64,000 nucleotides of DNA from Locusta migratoria (taxonomy: Eukaryota > Arthropoda > Insecta > Orthoptera > Acrididae), in assembly GCA_026315105.1 (NCBI GenBank), contig CM048744.1, forward strand, positions 658,753,676 to 658,817,675, written 5' to 3'. The notes beneath the pieces were generated by a model. It did no database searches and had not been told where the DNA came from. It saw only the letters and a list, made by a program, of their open reading frames with translations. The translations under genes were made by a program, and so were the position numbers. Below, one piece after another: positions 29,101-43,000 of this stretch; position 1 is the first letter of the stretch, and the number at the start of each line of letters is the position of its first letter.

Positions 29101-31016
29101 TCGCACTGTTTATTACCCCAATAGGGGAATAGGGTGGCCACCATACCTAACCAACCCGCAAGGCGCCGGACTTAGAAGCGATGTCGTCGTGCCAGTGTCC
29201 ACTTGAAGTGTGACAGTTTTCCTCAGAATGCTGAGGTCTATAAACAATTCCAGCAGCTGTACGCCGACGGGAACAACCTTATTAATATCCATGGGCGATG
29301 CGCCAAAATTGCGAGGGTGAGAGATCCTTTTGCGGCCCCGAGCAGAGGAGCAGCACACTCAGGTGATGTGTCCGAAATTTCCACAACGATTACACGTGGC
29401 CCGTCTGTGCGGGCACAATTCCCGAGAATGGGACGCCCCGCACGAAAGACATGAAATTGGCTTGCTCCTTGAAGCGATTGACGTGCGTCGCCTTTCCCCT
29501 CGCCCGTACAACACAGGCAAGCGCCGCGGCGTCGAAAGGGAGGGAGGGGAGGGTGACGCAACAACAGCCACTGAAGAAACCGGCACCGTGGATAACAGGG
29601 CCAAATCGGCAACTGAGGATACTTCCCCCCCAAGCGGAAAGTTGACTCCACATAGCCTCAGAAACTTCAAATGCGCACACAATACGCAAAACCTCCACTA
29701 ATGACGGATTGTCCGATTGAAGAGTCTGCTTGTGAACGTCCAGGTCGGGAGCAAAACATCGGGACCATAGCGTCAGCATACAAATCACCGTGTGGCTCGG
29801 ACCGAAACAGACAACGACGGGCCAGCCCCTGCAGTTCCGTGGCCCAAGCGCGGTACGACTGACCCGGCTGTTTCCGCAAACGGTCGAAAGATATGTGGGC
29901 CAACACCATGTGAGAGTGGCAGCGAAAATATGCCGCAAAGAGAGAACAGATATCCGAAAAGGACAGGGATGCCTGCGTCTGAAGTGGTGCCAAATCGCCC
30001 AGCAAACAAAAAAGACGAGGCGAGAGCCACGAAAGGAAATAAGCTCTTTGCTTACCTTCATCACCCACCTGGAAGGCTACGAAGTGTTGGCGTAAACGCT
30101 GTTCATAGTCGGACCAATCCTCAGCATTGTCGTCAAAGGGAGGAAACTGAGGAATGGGCACAGAAGACCGCAACCCAACCTGTTGTGTCACAACCCTAGT
30201 CAAGGTGTCAATAGACGCCATGAGGGAAGCATTCTGTTGAGCCAAAACTTCCGGTAACGACTGAAGATTCGTCAGTAATGCGCTAAGTTGTTCTGCCATG
30301 ACTGCGGCAGGAAGACCATGCTACCATAAACCTCGTCGCCACTGAAGAAAACAATGTTTGTCGTAAACACAATGTTGCTTGTTCCGCTTTCACTCGTCGA
30401 ATGACCTGGCCGTTACGCCGGCCTTTTGACAGCGCGCTGCCAGCAGATGGCGTGCAGCTCACGTCAGCTGTCTAGACGACCGTGCCCTCCTGTGGCTAGG
30501 CCAAGAACTATCTCCTCCAGGCCCATGCCAGCCATGGAACACAATACAGGTGTGTACGATCTAAATGGCCCGCTAGGTCATAACACTGAGCTACCAGGCA
30601 TCAATCCATGCTGAAACACCCTTATTAGAGTATTATTACATGGTGGAGCCTCCACAAGCAGCAATACTCATTTTGGCATCCAATCAGTCATACAGATGGT
30701 GGTTACTGTAGATTAGATATGCACTTGTTCCATAGATGATCATGAATATGACATTTCGTAATGATGTGGAATGTGTCAGTTTAATTAAAGGTATTTTTAC
30801 ATTATATTTGAAGACGTGAATTTATATTTATTAATTTTTTATTTATTTTTTGTAAAATTACTAATTTGTGTCTTTTGTGACAGCATAATTCACTCCTTTC
30901 TGATCCAAAGTTAGATTTTAACTTGAATATGGATGATCATAATTTTTCCTAGAGTTTTAGTTATGCATGCTGCTATTTCTTTAGAATTGGGTGGGGTTAT
31001 TAATAACAAATTCCAT

Positions 31017-31068
<52 letters not shown>

Positions 31069-34000
31069 TATGAGACTACTGTGAGCATCCATTACCTCTT
31101 ACACGATTTCGTGCAATGAAAATTTTACTCAGTGTTGAATTCCCCCGAAACACAACTTCATATAAGATATGTGAATCAAAATAGGCATAGTATGCTAATT
31201 TACTGAGATGTATATCACCAAAATTTGCAATAACACTAATAGCATAATAGCTGAAAACTCAAATGTTTCAACAGTTCATCAATGTGTTTCTTCCATTCCA
31301 ATATCCCCTGAATGCACACCCATAAAAGTTGTGAATATTGTGCCTTAGCTACAGACATCTGACCAAAGTCTTTGTTTATTAATTGTGCCTTGCCATTTAC
31401 TGTACAGGACTGTATATACTGTGTTTTATCAAAATTTAACGAGAGTCCATTTGCAGAGAACCACTTAATGATTTTCTGAAAGACATTATTTAGAATATCG
31501 GCAGTTAATTCTTGTTTGTCAGGTGTGTCTAGGGATACATTATTCCATGCCTACTTGACCTGTTCACATAGTTGTGCAAGATTTGTGGTCTGATCTCATT
31601 TGTAAGAAAATTTGATGCTTTGAAGACAGAATGTGTTCTCCATATATAATTTCAACTCTCACTCGAGATGTAGTAGGCCTATATCAAGATATTTATTTCA
31701 TGTAGTTATAGTTTGTTGTTATTGTTATTTAATCTCTTTAATAAACAACTTCTACTTCTCTTTCATAGGAGTAAATGCAATGGCAAATGTCAATGAATTT
31801 GTGTTAAAGCTGTCTGCAACAGATCCAGATTTGGGAGATAATGGCACTGTGCTTTATTACATTGCTGCATCAAATTTGTATAAATATGGATCAAATAAGT
31901 CATCAGGTTCTATTATACCTTCACCATTTAACATAAGTGAAGAAGGAAAACTTGTAACTGCAAATTATATGGCTGAATATAATCAAGATAGATTTGTGCT
32001 TAATATAGTTGCTAGGGAGAAGGCTCCACCAGAAAGAGAAGCAACAGCAAAGGTCCATGTAAGTATTCTGAAAATGCTTGTAAATGCATCTTATTGATTT
32101 GAATATTAATGTTTTAGAGATGAGCATTACAGATAGATGCATACTATTAATTAGTTATAGAAAAACAAATCTGCATGATTCTGGTGATAGTTGAGTTCCT
32201 GTTTGAGTTTAGTTTACTCCATGCAATGGAGATCAGCACCACTGATACATAATAAAAATTATTTAAAAGAGATAAAAGCGGCCAGCTTGTACTTACCTCA
32301 GCTCAGTAAGTGCCAACTGTCAGCCACTGTGTTGTCTATTGTGAGAGGTAATGCCAACAACATGGCTTTATTGCTACTCTCTGGACACTGTAGATCTCAG
32401 AACATTGAATTCCCTGACAATTTTCAAAATGGAATTTCCCATGGGCCTAGCTCCAATTACCATTCCATGTTCAGAGTGTGTTGATTCCTGTCTTGTTGCC
32501 ATAATCATGTTGGCAACTTATTCATATGAATCAGTGGAGTACAAATGACAGCTTTGTCAATGTGCCACTCTTTTAGACCTTGTGTATGTGATACTACTGT
32601 CATTGATATCTGTGCCTATTACTATCCAATGACTTTTGGTACTGCAGTGTATTAATGTACTGTCTTTGCTGGTGTTCAAAAGATGCATATTCAAAACTGA
32701 TGTATCAGCAAGACAATATCTGAGCTGTGGAAAAGGCATGAAGAGGTGACAATCACAAGTTCCAATCCACCCTTTTCATAGTGTTGTTGTTATTCCAACC
32801 AGGACTTTCCATTATTTGACTATTTGTGTGTGTGTCATTTACAGTATACTGAGCAGATCTTAAAAAGTCTAACTAGAAACAAAGTTATTAGAGGCATATC
32901 AGTGCTACATAAAAAATTATTTTACTCAATAGACAGATGGAAAATACCTTTTACGCTTTTTTAAGGTATGCTCCAAACTTTCCTTTTATATTAACAGAAC
33001 GTTACATTGCAAACATGCTTTTTGTGAAATGTCTTAATTTTGTTATCCATAGCACTTTTTTGATCAGTAAAATCTTTATTTGTGTAGGCTTGTCATACTG
33101 TGTAGTCATACTGTGTAGTCTCTTTTCTTCAATTGTAGAATTCTTTAGTTTTTTTCTGAATTGTCTTACTAATCAAGATGATACAGTGGTAAAAAAAATT
33201 GATTCATATTTTAGAGCAGCATGGCTCAAATTTACTACTGTGCATCAAGATCTAGGGCTTCGGTGAGTTTTGTTAATCATTTCAGGTAATTGTCTAGATG
33301 GTTTCTTGACATGTTGTTGCTAAGGTCATCACTCATCACTTGCCAACTGATGTCCATGCAGTCTGACAGAGCTGCATACAAAAAAGTAATGTTATTGTAA
33401 ACACTATTTCACCATTTTGTATCAGTTATATCTGTCCAGCTACACATCACTTTCTCTGTGAAATAGGCAATCTGTAGTCACCTGAGGATAGTGCAGAAAG
33501 CTAATAAGCCAGTTAATGTTCAAATAAATAATGGTAGCATTGCCTGTGTTCAAAATTTGACCAGTTGCATGTACAAAGTAATGAAATTCAATTTTTCAAA
33601 AACTGTAATTGGAATGTATTGGTAAGCAGTTGCTTAATTAATAACTGAACACTGCAATTCTGTGTAATAAACAGGAAGTTTTTGCTATTCAAAATGAAGT
33701 AATAAGAAATTAGGAACACACACAAATTTTCAGGTAGCAGCAACAGATGACCACGAAGTTATTCTTTCAGTATAATATGCAAAATAGCGACACCTAGGTA
33801 TAATGTTATTCAATTACATCAAAATTTTTATTAAAATTAAGACCCCACAAATTAAGACCCACAAAAAACTCTTCCCAATTCGACCAATTGTGAACTATAG
33901 AGGCAGCCCCATTGAAACTATTTCCAAATTTACATCAGAAATGCTCAAGGAATTTTTCACCTTCGAAACTACCTACTCTATTCCCAGCCGACAAACTTTA

Positions 34001-37000
34001 ATTCAACAATTACAAGGCAAATCTTTCCCGTCCTCTGCCTGTTTGGTTCCTCTCGACATAAAGAATCTATACACCAATGTTCCCGTCCAAGAGACAATAA
34101 ACATCATCTTTGACAACCTATCCAGATATGGTAAACTAAATCCAGATGAAATCGACGAGCTCATCTTTCTCCTCCGCCTCATTATGATGCGCTAACAGCG
34201 CGAAATGCGTTATTGGATAATAAAATATTGCAACAGAGACTGAACATTTTTTAATTATTCAACACTGTTGCTGCACCAGCCGCCACCACCACCATAATGG
34301 AATGGAATGAAATGCAAAATTTTTATTTCCTCTGCTGACAACATTGTTCACCCTGTGGTTCTATCCATTCTACCAATAATTGGCTGTCATGCTAAACATG
34401 TACCTTTGTGGTGTATCATCATGTAATACCATCTTCAGTTATGAAAACAGCCTCCATTAATCACTCATAGCAGTTCTGTACACACATTATTTTTGTTTTG
34501 TACACATCTGTGGCGAAGCCCCTTTCGAATTATATAAGTTTCATTGGCCTCCTTGTATACTGAAAGTTTAAAAAAGGTACTTCAATTTTTGTAATGATTT
34601 GGAGAAAATGTTTGATTGTTAATATTGTGGCCAGCTTTTGTCATTCACAATGGAAAATTCATTTAATGTTTATCTAGAATGTCTAAATCTTTCTGTAGTC
34701 TAAGAAATATGATCTTTAGCTTGGATAATTGAAATCTTTTCAGGTTTGGATCTTTGAGCCTGATCAGCTTATACGAGTAATACTTTCACGACCACCAGAA
34801 GCTGTTAATGAAGACAGGGATGAAATTGTTTCAGAATTGTCTAATATCACCAAAAGCTTAGTTGTTGTAGATGACATCAGATATCACGTAGATTCCAATG
34901 GACATATACATCATGACTGGTATGAATCACATCTGGATATCATATTGATAAAGCACTGAAAAAATATTGTAGTCTTCACCTGACTAAATGAAATACATAT
35001 GAGTAGTATTCATTAACAGAGTTGTATGCATGTATTAGTTATTATTATTATTATTATTATTATTATTGCTTTCTAGTTGACTGTACCTCAAACTGATAGT
35101 TTGAACACTTACAGTAATCTTACCTGCTTAGATTGTTTGTTTACTTGACATTTTTTGTTACAGGTGTGACATGTATATGCATGTTGTTGATGAGAGTACT
35201 CAGACAATTGCACCAATAGCTGAAGTTTTAAAAGTGATTGATGCCAAATATGATTACTTGAAGAGCTACTATGCAGGAATTTCAATTCAGAATGTTGTGG
35301 TAAGGACAAACAGAAGTCATTTAAGAACTGTAGAATTTAAAATCATACCTGAGCTATGTGAAAGTCAAGGAGCTTATTGAATATGTAAAGCTGAGAGTGA
35401 TACTAAAGTTCCGCAGTGCAGGATGTTTATAACAATGAATGCTGTTTAGTGACACATGGTTGTCTACATGTCACTCCAGCCATCCTTGTACTTACCATGC
35501 TGTGACAATTTTCAATATAAAAGTGATAAATGGCATAAAGACCAAGAGAGGTGCTTCTAAGCGAAGGTCAAGAGACCCATTTCCTTTTACGATAAATCTC
35601 TTGGGCAGGCAACTGAGTTTGAAGATTTAAAGATGTAAAATTTATAATGCTGCTTTTAATTACCCAGGCTTCCACATACAGTAACCTTGTTTTTCCCCAC
35701 ACCTAACAGTTCCTGCCCCCTATATCCTACATCTCTCCCATTCAATGTGCTGTGTGTGTGGGGGGGAGAGGGGGGGTCTTCTGCCCCCCCTCCCCTTGCT
35801 TCCTTCTCCTCCTTGCCTCTCACTGCAGTCCTAAGCTGCATCTCTTTCCATCCATGTAGTACTTACACACTCTGTAAGACTGTGCTGTATCCTTCCCTAC
35901 CTTGCAACCTTCCTGTCCTTTCTTCCCTCCCCTTCCTTCAGAACCCCTCACCGTAGAGTGTGACTCGGAATGCAGCAGCTGGAGGTAATGGTTGTGTGCC
36001 TGGGTTATTTTATTAATGTTGACTTTTTTTGAAGGTTAATGGCTGAAAGCTGAAGTTATGTGTTTGAGTGTCTTTTTTATGTGACTGTTGCTTTTCGATG
36101 TATGCCTTAGCACTGAATTGCAAACTATCCTCATACCGTAATATTGTTAAATTACAACTTTCCAGTGTTATAAAAATTAAATGTTCTATTACAATCAGTC
36201 GGCTGAAAAACAACCTATGGATACTGAATTGCTGTGAACAACATGAATAAATACCATATATTCCCACAGATAAGACAATGTCTGAATCACAAAAAAGGCC
36301 CCAAAATCCGAGGTCATCTTATACGACAGTATAAAAAAAAATTAGATTGAAATTTAGTCTGAAATAGGTAATTTCACAGATGTGATGCATAACGTGGCTT
36401 CGACCTCCAAACAATATATATCGAAGCAGTTAAGTATCGTGATTTTAAAGGATGTGGTTAAGCAGGAACCTAAGAGTACAGCTTTTCTAATTTACAAGAA
36501 AGCTTACACTCAAAGTAGCTCGGCCTGAAATAATATATATCCAACGGAGAACTGTAAATCAATTTAGTGTTTCTGAACCATAGATTTGTACACTACATGC
36601 CCTAACCTTCTTAAGGCTACACTACAGATAACTTTTTTAAAGTGAAAGTTAGGTTAGGTATAGGACAAACAAGAATTATTTTATTTCGTACGTGAGGGCG
36701 CATAGGGCGCGAATCTCCGATTCAGAAACATTCGTTTAATCCATACATATCATTTCGAAACATATCGATTCGATATACATCGTTTGGATGTCGAAGCTGT
36801 GCTATGCAGCACATCTGCAATATTACTCTGATTAAATTTAGATCGTGGAGGAAGAATTTATGAAAACAAAGTTTTGCGCAGTTGTTTTTTTAAATATTCG
36901 CTTTTCGAACTTTATTAATTTACTGAGCGGACAATGGTACATATGACAACCTGTATGTCATAAAGCAGGAATAGAATTAATTATTTACAATGCAGCTTGA

Positions 37001-40000
37001 TTTTACAATTGTCGCTTTTCAAAAAGAATTTCTCAGTATAGGTATCCGGAGTCACACTGAAACTATTAGATTATATTTACGTACGGAGCAGTGAATTGGT
37101 TAAAATATTTCAGAGCTATATGCAACAAATGCAGCTTCCTTTGAAATCTTTATCTTCTGTTCTTGGGAAATTTCGTGTGTTTTCACCCACATAATATGTG
37201 CATTGGCGCGATTAAATGTCATATCGGCGAAAGAAATTGCCTTTGTTAAAAATTTCTTCTCGGTCGGATACAACATAGCACTACAAGCACAAAGGTTCAT
37301 AATCAGCCCGCAAACATTGCAACAAAGGGTGAAACCCAGGTGTGCCAATCAAGAAAACTACTTATGGCAGCTTCTAACGGCACTTTTCGGAACTTCCTGA
37401 AGCTTTTCTTCCGAATCTAAGTAGCAGGCATATTTTTAGATCCCGAAAACTGGAAAAAAAGTGCGGCATGCATTTGGGTAAATACGGTAACTTGTGGGAC
37501 GTCTTATAGGCCAGATATATGCTTAAACTATAAAATTTTGATGAAAATTTGTACCTCGTCTTATCTGAAGGTCGTCTTATCTGCGGAAATATACGGTAGT
37601 TATTTTGTGTATTTAACATGTATTTATCTTACATATTATAAAATAGGCTGTATGTATGTATGTTCCACATCTCCTCCTAAACTACTGGACCGACTTCAAC
37701 CAAACTTGGTAATCGCTGTCGGGGTAAGAATCACCTATGACACATATGTGAGGAAATACAATGACATAAACAATTAGATGTGCGAAAAACTGCTGCGTCA
37801 AATGACAATGCTGCACATTTCCTCTGAAACCACTGGACCCATTTCAACCAAATTTGGTACACATATTCCTTACGTGAGATAACAATTGCTGTAGGAGTAA
37901 GAACCACATACAACACATAGTTCAGAAGATATAACGTCATAAACAATATAGTTCCAAGAAACTGCCACATAATGTGACAAGACTTTATAAATACACTATA
38001 TGAGAATGACAGTACTTGGCGACTTGCAACAAACTTTAAACATAATTTCAAACCTTTATTCAACTTTTTTTCACAGATAACCACATCAAAGTAATGAAAG
38101 GAAAAAAGTTTTGCACTTACTACTTTTCTGCTGTTCATGAAGCAATTAAATTACAATTAATTTTTACACTACCAATTGTACTTGCAGGAAATTTTGCAGA
38201 CACAATACACATTTAAGGCTGAATGTTCGTTCGAAATTGTATCTCAGTATGACACATAGTTCATGAGATATGAGCACATAAACAGTAAAGTTCATGGAAA
38301 ACCACCCATCAAGCATCACGTTTTAATCTATAAATAATTACTTCTTTACTACTAACCGTATTCGAAACAGATTTTACCAACATACGGCACTTATACAAAT
38401 CAATATATTCCTGCAAAATTTTACAATCCTTATTATATTTCAGCTTTCCATGCCTCAGCCCATTGTCCAGAAATAGGAATGATCATGAAATAAATGTTTT
38501 AAATGGGGAATATAACTGGTGTATGATGTAAGCTACATCATATTCATGAAGATATGTCTATTTCTAACATGTTTCACAAACGTATTAAAAAGAAACTACT
38601 GACACATTTACATGCGGTTTTCACAGGAAATTTGAGCTAAGATTGGGGCAACATATAGACATGATTTCATCAAAATCAGATCACAGAAAAAAGATACATC
38701 ACAATCTTAAGTGTTATCAGTAACTGTATGTTCATCTATTAGAAATGCCTAATCTCCTAAACTACTTTACGGATTTGCATGGAGCAAGTTCATTTCATAA
38801 AAGTGGAATCAGGGAAATTGTTTTATATGTAGGTAGAACAGCAAACAAGCAATACAGGTGCTGTAGTGCACCAAAGAACTAATAGACGCCGTTGCTGTGA
38901 AATAAGTATGGAGTAGTAGAACAAGGAAGCAAACGCAAACGTCTGTGACAGAATTAAGCAATCTTATGTCTATGAATACCAACAAACATTGAATATAGTG
39001 TTACTGATTTCGCTTTGTGTATTAAACACTTAACGACATTTCTTTGCTTATTTTGGCACGTTTCACTTTTTGTATCAAAAACTTTATGAAGGTGCATCAT
39101 TTCGGACAATGACTTTTACTTACATTTGACATCTTGACTAGGACAACTGAGTTTATTGACAGAGCGGTCCATCAAGGATTCTATTTTGACTGACTGAGGT
39201 CTGGAACCCTAAAAAGCCATGATACACGTAGACCCTCTTTCAACAACCATTGCGAAGCATGGGCATACAAGCAAGTTGTCAATAAAAAAAAAGATCAGAA
39301 ATGAAAGAAAGAAAATAAAAATAGTAACTAGCCTCAAGAATGGTATCAGAATATGTAAGATAACCCCACCTTGCTCTATTACAAGTAAATCCACCATTTG
39401 ACTACCAAAAACTGAAAAAAATAGCTTCATGTATGTTTGACATATGTATTTGTACTTGATTTATCTTCTCTTTTTGTTGCAGCCAGCATTCGTTGGAGTA
39501 CAGGAGGAAGCATTTGACCCAGCACTTGCAGCACTCATTGCTCTCATAATCGTTCTTTTTGTGGGCTCAATAACATTTGTTGTTGTTTGCTGCTGCCTGA
39601 GGCATTGGTATGTATGAGTTAATGGTACATTTATTTTATTGGTAAGTTAATAATGGAAAGTCCAGGTTGCAATTAATAATATAGTACCTAATAAAGACAG
39701 TTTACAACTCACTGCAAAGGCGTAGCGATGAGCTGTGACAGGCACATACAAAAGACACACAGATACAACACTTTCAGCTATCGGCCACAGCCTTCTTCAG
39801 AAAAGAAGTGTGGCAGCCAGAGGTGACAGTTGTATGACTGTGGTGTTTATGTGATTGCGTGAATGTTCTATTATCTGAAGAAAGCCGTGGCCGATAGCTG
39901 AAAGTGTTGTATGTGTGTGTCTTTTGTATTTGCCTGTCGCATCTCGTCGCCACATCTTTGTGGTGAGATATTGGTAAGTTATGATTATACCAAACACCCA

Positions 40001-43000
40001 GAATAATATTATTTTAGTAGTACATCTGAAGATTACAGCAGGTAGTATATTAAGAAATGTTAAGATGCCAATTTAATAACTTTGCTCTTTTTTTCTCTTA
40101 GGGTCATTACTGTACCAACAGATCTGAAGAAGAAGGAAGCATTGATTAAGAAGGAAATACTGGACGAGCTTAACACAACAGAGAATCCGCTGTGGATAGA
40201 ACAGTAAGTAGTCATAATTTTACCTTTTTTATTGTTACTTTTTTCAGAATATGTTATGACTAATGGCAATAATATTCATAATAAATTGTTAAGTAAGTTT
40301 TTTAATTAATAGCCAGATGATACTTGCAGTTGATGTGATTAATGAGAAATTATTGGCCTCGGAGTTTATTTGTTCATGATATCTCTAACATCGAGGAATC
40401 GTAAATTTAGCATTGGAGGGAAGTGTGTGGGGTAAAAATCGCAGAGGGAGACCAAGAGACGTGTGTAGTAAGCAGATTCAAGTGGATGTGGGTTGTCGTT
40501 CTTATGAGGAGATGAAAAGTCTTGTTCAGGATAGAGTAGGGTGGAGAGCTGCATCAAACCAGTCTTCGGACTGAAGACCATAACAACTTCTCTAACTATT
40601 CTTTTCTTTGAACATCTAGCAATCTTCATACTTGACATACACACATAGAAGAAAGCTTAGGATTAGAAAAATCCATAGATTTGTCATAAAATTATTCTTG
40701 TAAAAATCATACATAGATATATACTACGAATATTAAGTACTTACCTTCAGGAATCACAACTATCAGTACTGCTGATAAAAACAAATTAAAAAAAAATATT
40801 GGTATTACTAAATTTTGGAATGATCTGTTTTATTCTTCAGAGAGGGAAAAGTAATTGGTTTGAGGACATGATCACTTGCGCACAACTCATGCACACATGA
40901 CCATCTCTGGCTTCTATGGTCAAGCTTGCAACTTAACAATGAATGAAGAGGGGAGGGTGGATTGGGAAGGATGTAGGGAAAAGGTGAGAGTAGAGCATTC
41001 CGTACTACTTGATGGAGTATAAAGGCACTGATGAGTGGGGATGTGAGATGCAACTTGGAATGCAGTAATGGGAGAGGGCAGGTGAGCGAAAAGAGGAGGT
41101 GAAGACGGGGAATGTGAGAGAGACATGATTGGGAGGTATAGGATGGGGAGGGAAACTATTGCACCTCAGATGTAGGGATGTTGGTACCTTAGGTAGGCCA
41201 GGATGGTTACAGAACTGTAAAATGCATTGTAATGATAACAGTTCAGAAGAGCACAGTTCTGGACAGCTCAGAAGAGCTGTTGGTGGAGACTAAGAACAAT
41301 ATGGCTCTGATAATAAACCACCCATTTAAATTGAACACATTATGGTCAGCTGCAAGTTGTGCTATCTGGTGGTCCATTCTGCTTTTGACCACAGTTTGGT
41401 GGTGGCCATTCATTCTGATGAACAGTTGGTTGGTTGTCATAACAATATAAAAAGCTGTGGAATGATTGCAGTAGAGTTGTTAAATTTCCTGGCTACTTTC
41501 ACAGGTGGCCCAGCCTCTGATGGGTTAGGATAAGCCTGTGACTGGACTGGAATAGGATGTGCTGGTGGGTGGGTTGGGCAGGTCTTGCTTCAGTGTCTTT
41601 GACATGGATTTGATCCCTGTGGTAAGGGTTTGGGGTTAGAAGTGACATAGGGATGGACTAGGATGTTGTAGAAGTTGGGTGGGCAATGGTAAACCACCAT
41701 AGGAGGGGTCAGGAGGATCTTGATAACTATGTCTTACAGTTCAGTGCATGATGACAGATTATTAAATGCTTGACAAAGGATGAGGTTCTGTTATGCTATT
41801 CCAATGTAGTACTGGTTGACAAGGAATTGGCTAGTTATTGGTGGTATGTTGGTATATGGCATGGGAAATGTGTTAGCAAATTACATCTGGGTGGTAATGC
41901 CTGTCTGTGAAGGCCATCTTGAGACCTTCAGCATAGTGGGTAAGGAAGTTCTCATCAGTGCAAATGCACCATCCATGGATGGTAAGGCTGTATGGGAGGA
42001 ATTCAATCTGGACATCCCAATGTTACCTAGTATATAATTTCAGAAGTCCTATGAGGCTTATCACAGATGATGCTGTAGTATACAAAGAAGTCTTTCTTAT
42101 GAAAAACTGTACAGAAATGGAGGAGGATATGCTGGTTTGGGAAGTGGTATTTGACCCACCAGATAAAAAAGAATCAGTGAATAAATATTCTTTACTATAT
42201 GATTACACAATTGTAGATGTCACTGGAAGCAATTAATTCCATAAAATATTGGGAGTACTCATAGACAGCAATTTGAAGGAGAAGAACCACATGTAGTTAA
42301 TCATGGGTAAGGAAGATGCCAGACTGAAATTCATTGGAAGAATCCTCTGGAAGTGTAGTCCAGGAACAAAGGATGTTTTTAATTCCGTAAATATTTTGCT
42401 CCTGAGATATAGTCTTATATTATCTACAGTGATTAATGTAGGCTGGAGCATAGACTTAATATGTGTACCAAAGGTGTGATTCAAACCTGAATCTCCTGCT
42501 CACTAAGCCACCCAGGCTTCATTGTCAATGCAGCTCCAATGGATTACCATAATACTGACTGTAAATATTTATTGGCCCCTGAGCAGAGGATGCTGAGAGG
42601 ACATGTGGTCGACATACGTGACGTCTTTTATAATGTACGCCAATCCGTGCACTGCCACTGTGAATCTTGTATTGCTGTTGGTGCCCGCTATTTCGAGCAC
42701 CTCTTGTAAATTATCAATAAATAAATTTGTCTTTATTTCCCTTTTCAGTGTTCTTTGTTTCATATTTCTCGACATGCTGGTGCTGTAATAGGTCATTACC
42801 AACCACACATTCCTATATGAAATCTAATTATATCGGTCCCCTCTACCTGCTGTTTTATTTTTTTTTTTTTACATATATTTTAGGACCACTCTGTATATAC
42901 AAAGGGAGGAAAAAGATAGTATTTTTTAAATTTTTAAACCCTTAGCTCACAAGGTGACATTTTTGTAATGTATTCTTTGAGGTACGGTCTCTGGGGGACC

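Larger units (their letters stand above)
27759..30585 (-). mobile_element. Gypsy-type LTR retrotransposon, internally deleted
   Basis: The element is flanked by an exact 5-bp duplication, CTGAG, at 27754-27758 and 30586-30590. LTRs lie at both ends, begin TG and end CA, and are far more GC-rich than the surrounding intron. Between them, on the minus strand, come gag, a zinc-knuckle region, protease, RNase H and half an integrase. The reverse transcriptase is missing between protease and RNase H. A second deletion joins the integrase directly to the inner edge of the 27759 LTR. The order RNase H before integrase identifies the Gypsy/Ty3 type. Confidence 0.88.

Noticed and set aside
29390..30064. 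224-codon minus-strand frame as an independent gene
   Set aside because: Alternate frame over the Gypsy gag and zinc-knuckle region; the gag motifs lie in the neighbouring frame.
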